This document shows positions 47,001 to 60,600 of a stretch of DNA of 64,000 nucleotides, piece by piece. Within the stretch, counting starts at the first letter, position 1, and each line of letters begins with the position of its first letter. Under the pieces are notes generated by a model. It had not been told where the DNA came from. It did no database searches and saw only the letters and a list, made by a program, of their open reading frames with translations. The DNA is taken from positions 17,845,021 through 17,909,020 of the forward strand of contig OX387602.1 in NCBI GenBank assembly GCA_947568835.1, read 5' to 3'. This stretch comes from Protonemura montana. Lineage: Eukaryota > Arthropoda > Insecta > Plecoptera > Nemouridae. The translations under genes and the position numbers were made by a program.

Positions 47001-50000
47001 CAACTGACTAATCGTTGGATAGCAGTGACCAACAAATTCTGTTAAGCCAAGCAGCTATCATTATCCCCTAATCGTGTGTCCATCTGATACGGCCTTATGA
47101 GGTGTTAATCTAAAAGCCCATTAAAGAGAATGATATTAAATCCCTGTGACGATGATTAGGTCCACTACAGGTTTCAAAGGACCAAGCAAGGGCCGTTGGT
47201 TATTACCAAAGAAAAATCAGTAACGAAATAATTATCGGTAACTTCAAAGAAATTATACAAGAAATTTAATGAATATGAATCTGTCACTAGCAGATACCGC
47301 AATTTGGGCAATCTAAAGCAAGAAAAAAAGTGGCACAGCAAAATAATTTGTACATTTGTGTGCACTTTACTGAAGACCGCTTCCTGGTAATCAGGTGACC
47401 AGAAACAAGTCGAGTGCAAACAGATTCCTCGCGAGCGCGTTTGCATAGAATGCAGTCCAGCTTTGAAATATGTCAATAACATATCGCGGCCTCGTCTGCC
47501 GTCGGTCAGGCTCGTCTCCCATCGGCAAAGCTCGTCTCCCATCGGTAAAACTCGCCGACGTCGACCGACGCACCAAGTTCGCAGCCAGACAATGCGGCGA
47601 GTATATACGTTCTTATTAACTTGTCTAGCTTTTCCGCGAGGACGTGGACGCGAAACCAGCAATGCGCTCAAGAACTCTTCGGGGCTCTACGAGAATCGAT
47701 TAGTAATTTATAACTTTAGCCAGGTTTTCTGCGTAGTTTTTCTCGAAAAGAAACAAAGTGATTAGATGCGAACCGGATTTACTTGTTTGCAAGACACACG
47801 ACTGTAAGTCTAGCTAGCACCAACTCGCCAATATGTGTCAGTATGTCCAAGCAGCCGATAGTTGCCCAAGCAGTGGATGGACACCAGTTGCGCTATTTGC
47901 TTGCTTGCTTGCCTTCGTCGTAAGGTCACCCGAGGTCGCCGCGTTGATCTACCTTGAGATGTACAAAGTGTGCATCACGATCCGCATGCATCTGAGCGCG
48001 CAAAGCATTACTACATTGCAAAACCGTTGCACCACCAGGAGTATTATATTTTAGTGTACAATGCAACTTTGGCATTATTGAAAGTCAAAGACAATTTTTC
48101 AGCTGAACTAAGTCCAAAAGAAAACGGTGTGCAATCCAGAGCTATCATGGTAACTGAATTGGAGATTCAGTGGAGGTGCCGAGTTTAAAGCTGAAGTAAT
48201 TTACACTAAAAACAATTTTGACTTAATGTAATACCACAGGTAATACGCTATTCGCACTGCTCACCGTTAAATATAGCAGCCTCATAAGTCAGTGCAGAGA
48301 ATGCAATTCCTTTCGTATAACATGCGAAATCCATCTCTAGGTTTTTCGGTGAAGGCATTGCTGTACATAGGTGTGCGTAATGCAGCAATGACTGTTGCAT
48401 GCTTATTCCATACGGCTCATTAAATATTTCACATGCATCTCCCAAGAAGATGTTAAAACATTCATAATATCTCAATGGGCACTAACAATTTTACACCCGC
48501 TCGCCGTGCTTCAAAGTTGAAACGAGAAATTGAGTTATGTTAGATGTGGGTAGTTTTATTCAGGGGTTAAATTAAGAAATTCGTGGATTTTACGAGCCAG
48601 ACATGACTTGGCTGTGGTGGCTATGCATTTTTGTACATTTTTAATTGCAGTCTCAAATTCAATGAAGCCACATGTTATTTTTAAACATATGATATTGCAT
48701 TTTTAGACTATGTGTTTGCGTGCACACAGCTCTCTATCACACATTTTCGGAATTTTATTTACAAGCAATTCTTATCGTGTTGTTTCCTCTTGAAAGTAAA
48801 TTACTACTGCAGCTAATAAGTATGCAATAGTTTAAAAATCGAAAGTAATGCTACTAATGGCGAAATAATTGCCGATTACCGGAGGCTGGAGCAGTAACTA
48901 GAAAATGCACGGGTATATCTGCGAAAACCATCATTAAAATACGAGTCCGCGTTTTACTTTACGATAATTGGTTGCCCCAGGATCGGCAACTCGTCGCTTT
49001 TTGCGTTTACCAGCACCCGAGGACGTCCATTTGAAAGCGATTTATTTGCACTTAAATTAGCATCTCGCCAAGACAACCATTTTTATGTTTTAGTTTCTTG
49101 TGTGATTTGTGAAACGCAAAGAAATCCTGCACTGTGCAATATGGCTGCACTGCACACCTTTCCAATTGGTTTCAAACATGAAAAACTATTTGCCGATAGT
49201 AAGACCGATGTTATATTTTTAAGTCAGCACAGCTAACCCCATTTCTCAATTGCGTGGTTCCGAAATATCCTCAGAATATATTGTTATGTCTGTTTCAGTT
49301 TGACCTAGCAGTGTTCGCATGAATAACAAACAAGCGGTTCTGCATCCTCAGATCAGAATGCATCGCTTGCTTCACGATTTTGGCATCTTGGTCGAGGAAA
49401 ATTATTTTCCTAAGGCATCTGTTCCTCTTTGGAATCGCTCTACATTTTCCCACTGTTTATACTTCTTTTGCTCCTGGTCTTCAACATCCACAGAGGCTTT
49501 TACAAGTCTGTTAAATCCACTGCATTATCAACAAACGCATACTTAACACTCGCATTGAGTTTTGATTGCTGGCTTTTGCTTTAGTTATTTCTGATTCGAT
49601 GAAAGGAATAAAATCTTTTCATCTCTCCGTTATTTCATTTAATGACTTCCTGAGCCCAATTGATTCGAGACGCCGCAAATAACTAGCTGATTGGGAGAAC
49701 GAATAAGCCCGGAGAACGAATAAAATGAAAATATATATTTCGGTACGGAAATAGTTTTCTTCATTCGCAGTGTTGATGGATTACTAGCTCATTTCTGTGA
49801 AGAGAAATATCCGGGAGCCAGCAAAATTGGCGCTCTGCAATCTTTAAAATATCTTCAAAGAATAATTAAAAAAAAAAAATTGGTGGATATGTCAGTGGCC
49901 AGAACAGAACCAAACCTGCACGCGAGTGTAACCGCGATCAACGTCAACGCATGTGCATCGAGGTCTCCGGGTGGAAAACACAATTACTTTCACAATGCAA

Positions 50001-53000
50001 TCACGCCTATATTTAGAGATTCACCATAAAATCCAACCAAACCTTGCGAAGAACACTTTTACGGCAGGCGACTAATTTAATTTCTCCCGCCGACTTCGTG
50101 AACAAATTACAAGCGGAGGAGCGACAATCTATCACCTACGACCTGTCGATACTTAAAAAGGGGCACACATGTAAATGACATCTGAACAAGGATGTGCCAG
50201 GTAATTCTGCAGCTCTTCTCGTTGCTTCACAGTTCACACGGACTTTGCACGTTGAGTCCACGGTGACCTGGATTCCTGACAGAGGGGGCGCTAAATATGG
50301 TCATCCTCGTTCAACTGTGGTCCGTCCCTTTGCGAGCCGTTCTCAGGACATTTCGCCGACGTGGACACCGATTGTTTCCACTCGATCATTGCCAAATTAA
50401 AAGAAACGTTCTTAGATTGAACTTCTATGGAATCCTTGTCATGCAAGGTCAAGCAGCTTGCTGCAAGTCCGGTATGGCATGTGTCTAAATCGCGGACAAG
50501 ATTTTAGGATATGGACCAGTGAAAGAGGTTTTGCGTACTTGGATGTTGGTGATAGGTGTCTGGTCGAGCAAAATACTCGATTATTTAGATCAGAAGCCTT
50601 CCAGCTTCGTATAGAATTTATTTCCACGTCACTTTTCATTTACTATACGACGGTTTTGATGGACGTTTCCTTACAAGGAAAGGGCGACAAGAATAAGTTA
50701 ATCCAGAGCTGCATCTTAATTTTCCGCCCACAAGTCGGACCTCAATGGAAATCTCATCTGTGAATCTTCTTTTGGTTCGGGCGTGTAACATGATACTCGA
50801 TAGATTAATTTAAGGTGAGGCTTCAAGGAAATTAATTGCTGACTTACTAGCAGTGTTAAATACCTGGAAGACATGACCACAGTTCAAAATCGAGGTGCCG
50901 CATTTAATTACTGGACGCCAAAGATTAAAATATTATGCAGAGCGAGTCGATTTCTTGGAGATACGGGGCGGTCATAAATATGTCAAACAAATGGGAAACC
51001 TATGTCCTTTCTAAGGATAAATCAGATCAAGGACGAATGCGTGGGACTCATGTTGACAGGGGAAAGTTGAAAAAGTGTTTTTACAATAAAAAGCTGTAAT
51101 ATGATCGCGTCTACTTGAGAGTGGAGACAATGAAGCGGTATGCTTTACTATGGTAAAGTGATATGCATAACACGAGCCTGAGAGGTTTCTCATGCCGATG
51201 ATTTAATCAATTATTCCATGACTGCGCTGCGGACCACCACGAAGATTGATTTGCAATTAGCATAAAAATCCTGTGCACGTGATTCGATTAGCTCGGGATA
51301 ATAAAAGGAAACTGGTAAACTGATGTCTTGTTCAATAAATGGATGGACTTTGGATTACTGGATATGCCTTTGGTAGCTCCAGTGTAAAGGCACCACTCGG
51401 CACGATACAGCGGGACATTGAAGAGAATTACACGGTCCGAGAAGTTATGCTAATATTGTTTACTTACTCTAATGCGGATTACTGTTCTTGACCAAGATGG
51501 AATGTCGGTACTTTTACAGGTGAAATTCCAACATCTTATTGCAACGTGTGTGTCTGCTTAGCTATGGGTTAAAGGTGATTTTCTCTGATGTTCGAAAGAA
51601 AAGAATGGTAGGCAGCAGATAATAAAATAGAGGAAGAAAAACTTGACTGTGACATTTCATCCCATGTTTAAGTTCCTTCGAGTGTGAAAACAGCATTTAT
51701 CAAGATGAAAACATCAAAACGAGAAAAAAAAAGTTAAACGAGAAAAGGCTAAGAGCGACAAACGATGGTCGTTTTTGAAAAAAATAAAAATAAATGCCGA
51801 CAGTTCACAAATGCGAATCGAGACAGGATCTTCTTCTTGTTGCGTCGTCCGTTTCTGCCAAGTCACGAACCACGAGCCAAGAAGATGCATTGTTGTGGGT
51901 CTGGGGGCACACTCTTAAGGTGCTAAATGTCGACCTAATGGACCCTCCCTGGATGGCGAAGAGCACCTTTTGGTACCACACCTCAGGCTGCAGAGATGTA
52001 CACGTCGATAAAGAAAAAAACTAGGCCCGTTGGACGGAATTACGATTGACTCGAGCAGAACGGATTAGGAGAAACAGAACAGCGCAGACGAATGTCGGAA
52101 CTTTTCAAGTTTAAAATCACTCATAATTTTATTCCTTGTGATTTGACCCCCGAAAGTTTCTGGACATGTTATGTTAGCCAATGAAAATTAAGTGTTACAC
52201 ACTCGGATGAAAAAGAAGATCCACATCTGCACAAACATTTTTAAGAGCGTAGCTTGGGATTAAAAAAAAATGAACTGTTGACTGCTAAGCGCCGGCTGAT
52301 GGTTACGCCACTGAGCCTTAAAGGCACACGCACTGACACAATGCGTAGGTACACTGCAATTACGATTTCCCATCATCGTCGTTGCAGAAGCTAGATCCAT
52401 AATCCGCGACCATCTCACTGACGGGGACCGGGTTCATTGCTCATTGCTGACCGGACCGCACTACAGTTGACTCAAAGCATTTACATACATTTCAATAGCT
52501 CCTCTATATTTGCTTCGTCATGAAAACCCTAATAAGGAAGCTAACTTTTATAACAAAAATTTGTTATGACGAACATAGCTATAAAAATCTTTTGCGGCAT
52601 AAATTTTATACCACGAGGATAAACAAGAAATCTCATTGTCGGAATGGATTTAAAATTCCTTCCAGCGAGTTACACAGCTCTCGCAAACAGCCCAGCGTGG
52701 CGCGCCACAAGATATTTAAGTTGTCCACCAACATCTGCACAGATCCAGCATTCCTTTGACCAGCGCAATCCCCCGAAACGCAAGAGGGATGCGCGCAAAA
52801 AGTGTGCACTCCTGCAAATGCGACGCCTGCGACTAAAGTAAACGTGCAAAATCAATCAGTTCGCTATCGTGACATTATTTGCGATGCCAATCTCGCGCAG
52901 ATGGTCACAGGTAGGACGGGATTTATGGCCTAGTTCACAGAACGCGAGGTGAGGCCAGCAGAACCGAACGCGAGACCGATGAGGCACACTCATGCCGTAA

Positions 53001-54617
53001 CCCCGCGAGGACCTATTGTGGCTGCGTTCGCTATTTATTGGTGGCCACAAGTCGCAGCGTGCAATTACAGACGACGAAGGCAACTAGATCGATGAGCTAT
53101 CGGGTTCGGTTATCGATGCATTGGGAAACTGACAGCCTCAATCATGCCATATTCCGACAAGTTTCGGAGAAAGAGGTGTTGGTGGGAAATTGCGAAACGA
53201 TGGAATCTTTTATTACCGCAGATCTTGTAAAACTTTATGCAACTTCAATTGGCCGGCTAATAGATTGGGTTGGTTGACGAGGTTGTAAAATAGCTAATCG
53301 AGTTTCTTAATTGATTCAGGTCGTTAAAATATGTAATTAGAAGTGTATTCACGCGAGCTATTTTAATTGAAAAAAGGAGTTTGAGCCCTGACTGGTGTTT
53401 CATAAGTCACACACCTAATTTATATTAATTGGATAATTGGGTCATGTTTGTATAGCAAATTAACTGGATCAACTCCATTGTGGATCGATAATGACTTAGA
53501 GTCCGCCGTAAACTGACGAGTCCTGACAGCTTTCAACGGGATTAGCAGCTGGCGACAGGAAAGAGGTCAGGCGACCGGTGGGGGGGTTGATTGATTGCCA
53601 GGGATCACTTACCCGTCGTGGAACTCTGGAGACCTCGGGGAGGTGCTGCTGCTCCCGTTCAGGTAGTCGCTGGTCGGCGATGACAGCACCTCGGCGTCGA
53701 TAAAGTCCAGCGGCGGCGATGTTAGCGGCGACGTCTGCGTTTTACGCAGCGTCGGCCGCGTGTCTATCACCGGCGGCGTCTTGTACAACGGCGTTGACGT
53801 CGGAATCGCGTTCGACGACCCGTTGAAGTGCGGGGTACCTCTCGAGCCATCGTCACCCTTGTTGAAACTAGCTTTGCGCACGAGACTTGGGCTGGCGAGC
53901 CCCAAAGGCATTTGCTTCATCATCGTGCCGTTCTTCGGCTGGTGCTGAGGGGTAGACGAAGCCGGCACTGGCCCGTACGTGAACGGCCTGCTGTCTTGCC
54001 GCGCGTGGTAAGGGATGTTATCGGGATCGACCTCGGCGTCGATAAAGTTGACGTCCAAATCGCTAAACACTAAGCCTGAACCCGCACCGTTGCTCGCACT
54101 CGCCGTGTCCGTCGGCGCACTGACGTAGCCGTTGTGGGTCTTGCGCGGGGCTCGAGCGCCGGGGTACGAACCGACAGAGGCGGAGCGTGGTACGCCGCCG
54201 CTGACGTCACCCGGATCGCGCGGGTAGAACTGCGACGACGACGTCTGAAGGCCATCTTTTTGTCGAGATGCTAATGAGGAGGTTGTGCTGTAATGGTGAT
54301 GATGGCCATATGGGGTAGAGGACGGCGTCGGTGGCAGGTCGGGTATGTTCTCGACGGTCAGGAGCATGTCGTTGAGGAGCTCGTCGAGAGCGCGGTGGTG
54401 GTCGGCTGGGGATATGGGAGGTGACCGGTGGCCATTGCAATTCGGCGATGCCGACTCGTTGGAGGTGTTGTTGTTGGAGGTCTTGTTGGGGTGCACGGCA
54501 AGTCCGTTGCCCGCCGAGGAAATGCCCGAGTCCATCGAGACGGTGTGGGGACTGCCTATCACAGGGACGACGGCCGAGTTGGCTTCGCGCGCTGCGGACG
54601 CCCGGTCAGCAGCCTCC

Positions 54618-54652
<35 letters not shown>

Positions 54653-57600
54653 TTGTTGCTTCTTCGAGATGGTCGCATAGATGGAGCCGTCCAGCGGACC
54701 GTACGTGTGGTTTAATTCAGCGTCCTCGCCATCTGCAACGAACGAAAGACGTTACTCTGCTGTTCGGGGTAACAGTAAACGTAATTCGCAGGGACGTTCT
54801 ATAAGGCTTGCGGTCGAGGAACAGGTCTGCAGGAGCAGTGTCTATAAATTAATGTAATTTTTATGATTAGTAAGAAATGGAGGTGATCTTGAAATGCAAC
54901 GAAAGGCTGCATCGACCTTTTAACGCAAGTAAACTCAATAAAGGTCGCAGAGCGCGGTTCTTAAGCAAAAAAAAATATATATATATATATCAGGATACAT
55001 TTTGGTCTAAGAATGGCACAAAACCAAAAATAATAATTGGCATCCAGTCGAAGATGAGTTACAATTCAAAAATAAATTGTGTTTTCAAAACAAACACGTT
55101 AGTCACACCAAAAGCAACATTGCTGAAATAGCACGAATACAGCATAATTCCTAACCAAGAAGAAATTACCATTATTCATTTTCCAGGTGCAATTACAACA
55201 TTACATGAAATCATTGCAATTCAATACGCTTTCCATTCCGCATTTATAATCAATTTACTAAATACCATCGACCTTATCGATGATAAACATCACAAATTAA
55301 GTAGATACAGAATCACCACGTACAGCTGGTATCGATGTAGCGTTTGCGCATTTAACGACCGTTTCCGATGACCTTATCGCCATTTACGTATGAAACCGAT
55401 TCGAACCCACACGTTTAGCGAACGCTGGGCCAGCCAGTCGCACACACCCTCCTGCACGGCCACGGACCTGTCCTGTCGCGATCGGCTAGCGTAAGATGGA
55501 GGCTCCTACGTCCCGGACTACCCACACGCTACGCAGACTCTCGGCAGGTCCAGTATTGTTGTCGACTGATCTGCCAGTCTGCAAAACTCAGCTTCGAACC
55601 GCCAGTGTGGGCCGCTGCCTGGTGTGACGTCACGCGAGGAGGGATAACGAGGTGTTTTCACGACCGCTAGGTGGGGGGGAAAGGGTCAATTCCCAATACC
55701 CATACAAGGTAACTCGTTCAAGGTAATTCTAACTCTGCAGCCGGTCGCAGAGATGGTGGATGCTGCGGACTTGAGTCCTCGACTACAGCAGCGGTCACGG
55801 CTGTGCAAGAAAGATTCGCGCGGCATTGATATGTTGATAAACAAATTTGCATCAATTGAAAAGTGGCTTCAAGTCAATCGGATCCTGATTGACCTGATTG
55901 ATTGGATCATTGACCATACCAGCGAGAGGGCTAATTTCTGTTATGTGTAGCTATACGCTCTTTCCGCAAAGAAGTTTTTTCTGGAATCGAAGTAGCTGTA
56001 ATTGGGTGAGATGTTGTGAATCCTATTTCAGTACGAACTTTAAATTTCATGGTCTATGAACATGAAATCGCACATTTTCAGCGGCAACCGGAGAGGGTTA
56101 TTTCCTTAAAGGAAATTTTCCGCGGACACGAAACTAATTTTCCTCTATCGTCGGCTTTCCGAAATTTTCCACACGCAATCCTCAATGACTGCAGCAACTA
56201 TTCCGCGTTGAGTATGGTTAGTTGAAGAATGCTCGGTCTCATTCCGCTTATCAGAAAGGATCGCAGTTAGTAGTACGTGATGAAACTATGCCAAATATCC
56301 GCACTGCTCTGGCACATGCAAATAGAAAGGAACTCTTAATAGTGAATACCTATTTCCATGTAAATATTTAAAGGTGTAGACAGAAACGCCACTCTAGCAG
56401 CAATCTTAAATCTAGTCAACATAACAAGGTTGCAGTCCTTAAGAGGAACCAAACGTTACAAAATCAACAAATTACAATCTTGGTTGCGCTTGAGAGAGAA
56501 ATGTTGAAATTAACAATCAAGTGGTACAATTACAACGTTGAGTAGTTCTTTACGCAATTCAAAAATAGATCCGAGCATTTGCGCAATGTGGAGTAAACGA
56601 CGTGGAACAATTCGCCGCCTCCGGAAACCGACGTCGCATCTGCTCCTCGCGCGCTTCGAAGTTCAAGAGTGTCGCAATCGTTGACGGCATTTTCGTGCAA
56701 AACCGACCCGATCAGGATGTTATGTCATCTGTGGTCGAGAGGGATGGGCAGTGGGCATGGTGACTTAGGCAAACGATACGGAACTCCGACACAGAGGCGC
56801 CCGGAACGGAAAGTGTAGGCACCTGACGGCAAAGTTCTGCCACTTTTTCGGCCACAGGTACTGGAGACCGTCGGGTGTGGGCAGCGCTGCACCGAGCAGC
56901 ATTAGGCGCTGCCCACGACATGTCAATACTGACTACATGCCCCGCTGTCATCTGATGCTCGTATATACACACGGAAAACAATATCAGCCCACTAGCTGAG
57001 AGCAAGAACAAGTGCCAATTAAAACCTCAAAAGGATTTGTGTAGTTATGCGCGTTATTCTAGTTCTGCACAAGGGTTTTTTTTGCTTTGATGCAAGGGGA
57101 TCAGTAAACGAACAGGAAAAATAAATGCCACGTGGCGGAACCCTTATTAAGTGACAGCTCGACTTACATCCACAGTCGTTATTAGCTCCTTTGCGTACAC
57201 CGAACACAGAAGTTATTTAAGAAAAAGAGAGGATCACTGATTCCCCTTTTGTAGTGGAGCAAAGATGTTGAACACAGAGACGACACCCGCCTACTGAATA
57301 CAAATATCGCAGTGCCAGCGGCGGTGGCGACGGCGGCGGCGGCGGTGGCATCAGTACGTTCCTCACTGGTTGCCTTCGAGCGCTGTTCAGAGAGGGTGAC
57401 GGAAATACACCCACTAGATGGAAATAGAAACGGAGGCACGAGCCTCGTCGTGAGACGACGCGATGACGATGACAAAAAAATATTCTAATAAATTGAGATG
57501 CTTTTAATAAATTTGTGTTGGCAATAGAAGGAGATATTTCCCAAGTGATACATCGCCGTACAGACGTATCGAACTAATTGCAGGGTATACGCTGAGGAGG

Positions 57601-60600
57601 TTGGTCAGCGAGGGACTTGGAACCACAAATCGTAGCGTGGTTTTCCTGGCACGACCGGGCATTTCGCTCGACGGCGGAAAGCCGTCCGTGTGACCAAATG
57701 CCGCAATTCTATTGGCGCACGAGGGAGTTTATCAAAAGGTAAACAGGTGTTGGAGCCAAAAAGCTAACAGGGAGATGACAGCCAATGATGTAATTCGTGT
57801 ACAATACAATTTGCATGGCAAAATTAGCCTCAATTTGGCCATGGCCGAGCGATTTGGGACGACAACGCTTTGATTGAATAATCGGAACATGGCGGATATG
57901 AAATTAGTATAGCAGAGTTCAATCACACGAGGTATTTTGAATGGCTTCAGCCTCAAGAAGGCCACTCGAATATGATAGGGGAAAACCGTGGAGCGCGCAT
58001 CAAAGAATATCGCTCACAAGCAGGAAAAAACGGGTGCTTCGAGTTTCAAAAAGAAAACAAAGCAACGAACGAGAGGCGATTTTTTTTCTCAAGGGACTCA
58101 TCTGATAGGGAAATTAAAGCCGACAAGAGGCAAGAAGATTTTCTTTAATCACGGTGGTGCAGCCTGTAAATCGCTCGAACGGGCTAACTACGATCCATCA
58201 CCGGACAACTGAGTAGGAAAACAACAACAGACAAATTGCAGGCACTCCTTGCTCTTATTACACGCGATGCATTAGATGCAGAATCCTTAGATAAACGTGG
58301 CAACGGTCCATACAAGGATAAGCGAAACCCTATATCGCATATCATTAATAAGCAAGTGTTCTCCACCCAAGAGATAAATACAGATTTGCATACCTGATTC
58401 GGTTATGATTTTTTTTTTGCATCGAGTCCCGAGTCGCTTTTAACTGCTAATACGTATGATTTAAACATGAAAAAGTGGGCGGTTTTAGGCACACTTGCGG
58501 TTGGCATAGACTTTTTTTTTACTACCGAACAAAACGGTCTGCTTTTTTGAAGCAGTTCAAGCGAAGACCTCTCAAAGCTCAGCCACGACTGTTGCAAATT
58601 ATTCTGGGAGCATTGTTGTCGTTGACTGCCAAGCTGAAAAGCTCAGATCGAGTGACTGCAAATTGTAATGACTGGATGTGACTGCCCCTTCATGCGACCG
58701 GTGTGCAATTAGTACCTACCGTCCAAAATCAAGACCCGAACTTCATAATCGCGGCACATTCCATCTCACCTTGACCATTTCAAAGTCAAGAATTAGACTG
58801 TAATTTATTATTCGTAATAACAAAACATGCAAATCATCGGCGCCGATGCCTACACGTCAAAACCGATCGACCCTTCATTGCCAAATGTGGCTGCGCGAGC
58901 GGCCAGCCTATCAAAGGAACACGCTGTGCTGATAGCCCGTGGGTATCGAAAGTTTGTTTGCACCAAAAACTCTACCGTGAGATCCGAGATGCCTCTTTAA
59001 TTGGTTATTTGCTCTTCAAGAAACCTCGCCCATGATTTGAAAACTGATCGAACATTCTTGTTTATGATTTCAGGATAACGACCGTGTAATTTTGCTCGTA
59101 TTTGCATTGCTACTAGTTAAAAGGAGCGTGTTGCTCAAATAACTCGCATGTCGTTTGTCCGATGGAGGCGCCGGGTTTATCAAGAAGATCGCCCCCCCCC
59201 CCCCCCCCCCCACCCTTCAGCTTCACGGCTGGCTGCAAATGGGAACCGGTTGGTCGTTGGGAGATCGGGACCGGAGGCACGTCGTGCATCATTTCATCTT
59301 ATTGACCAGCGAGACTTACGGCTTGGACTTACGGTGCACAGGTTAGCTCGCCGTCTATTTCACTGCAAGGTCGCCGCAAAAAAAATAAAAAAATAAAAAA
59401 ATAATCGCTCGTCGCGTATATAATATCTATTATTAATGTATTTTAGTGAAATGCCTAAATTTACACGCTAAAAATGAAGGCACCTTGAAAATTTGGCAGC
59501 TAAATATAACATTTAGCAGTCTGGCGGAGCTACCTGTCTAACAGAACAGTCCAGCGTCAATAGACAAGATTATAAATACCGTTTTTTTTTCTAGGTTTGA
59601 AAGTTTCGTAATAAAGTCAAAAATTTGATCTAATTTTGTCTAGAATGAAACCAAAGGAGAAAAATGACACATAAATAACATTGTCTGAAGGTTTGAATGA
59701 GAGTAAATATTTCCCGTTTCCTTCCAGGCGCCGAACACGCCTAAATTAGAAGCGATTAATCACTCTGATAGTGTAATAACATAATTAGAGCTCCATAATT
59801 AGTTTCGAACGCACATATCTCGCGCGTATTACCAAAGATTGGTGGTAATTATTACCGGTGAGTTATTAAGTCGCCATTTCTGCAGCAATGCGATCGTTAC
59901 TTTTGCAGGCAAGAAGCTTGATAATACCCGCATTACACAAACGTAACGCAAGTGGTCTGCACCACAGGGGCAGCTAGCTTCGTCATTGCATTTCGCACGC
60001 GATCCTCAACGGCACCGACGTGTTTGTCAATTATAACAACCAATTACTCGACGAAACGAATGAAGTGACCTCCCAATCTTCCAGTTAAATGATCATTAAT
60101 TTTCCTCTTTCAAGATAGATTTTCTCGCATTCCCAATCTTATTTGTTTGTTCCATTTGGAAAGATGGATAACATTGGTCCATGCTTTTCGTGTATATTGT
60201 CTGTCATGTTTATAGAATTGGGCTGACAGGGCATTTGTCAATGCCTGTCTGATTTAATTAATGTGTTCCATCGGACTCATCTAGGAACCTCTTACATCAT
60301 CCGATGATATAGACATCAGAACACTGCCATCAGAATATGACCGAACATTATTACTTCATCAATTAACGCCTAAAAGTTTTACTTTAAAAAATGTGCTGAA
60401 GTATCTTGCAAATCATTTTGTACTCCTCCGAGCAGCACTTCTTAACAGTCAAGCTGATCCACACGGTATGTAAGTCTTCCCCTTTCGTTAATGAACTCAA
60501 AAACAGGGAGGAAATGAAAAAAAAAACACAAATAGAGCAAGCGTTCATCACGGTTGAAAAGGCGAGATATTCAAAGCAGGCGACTCAATACTTCATTCAC

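Noticed and set aside
56712-57011. 99-residue minus-strand ORF with a hydrophobic N-terminus, possible secreted peptide
   Set aside because: The hydrophobic start alone is weak evidence; the rest is unstructured with no processing motif, promoter or poly(A) context.
57217-57475. Minus-strand ORFs rich in Ala/Pro near 57.3 kb
   Set aside because: Produced by a GGC/GGT microsatellite; frames overlap one another and show no family resemblance.
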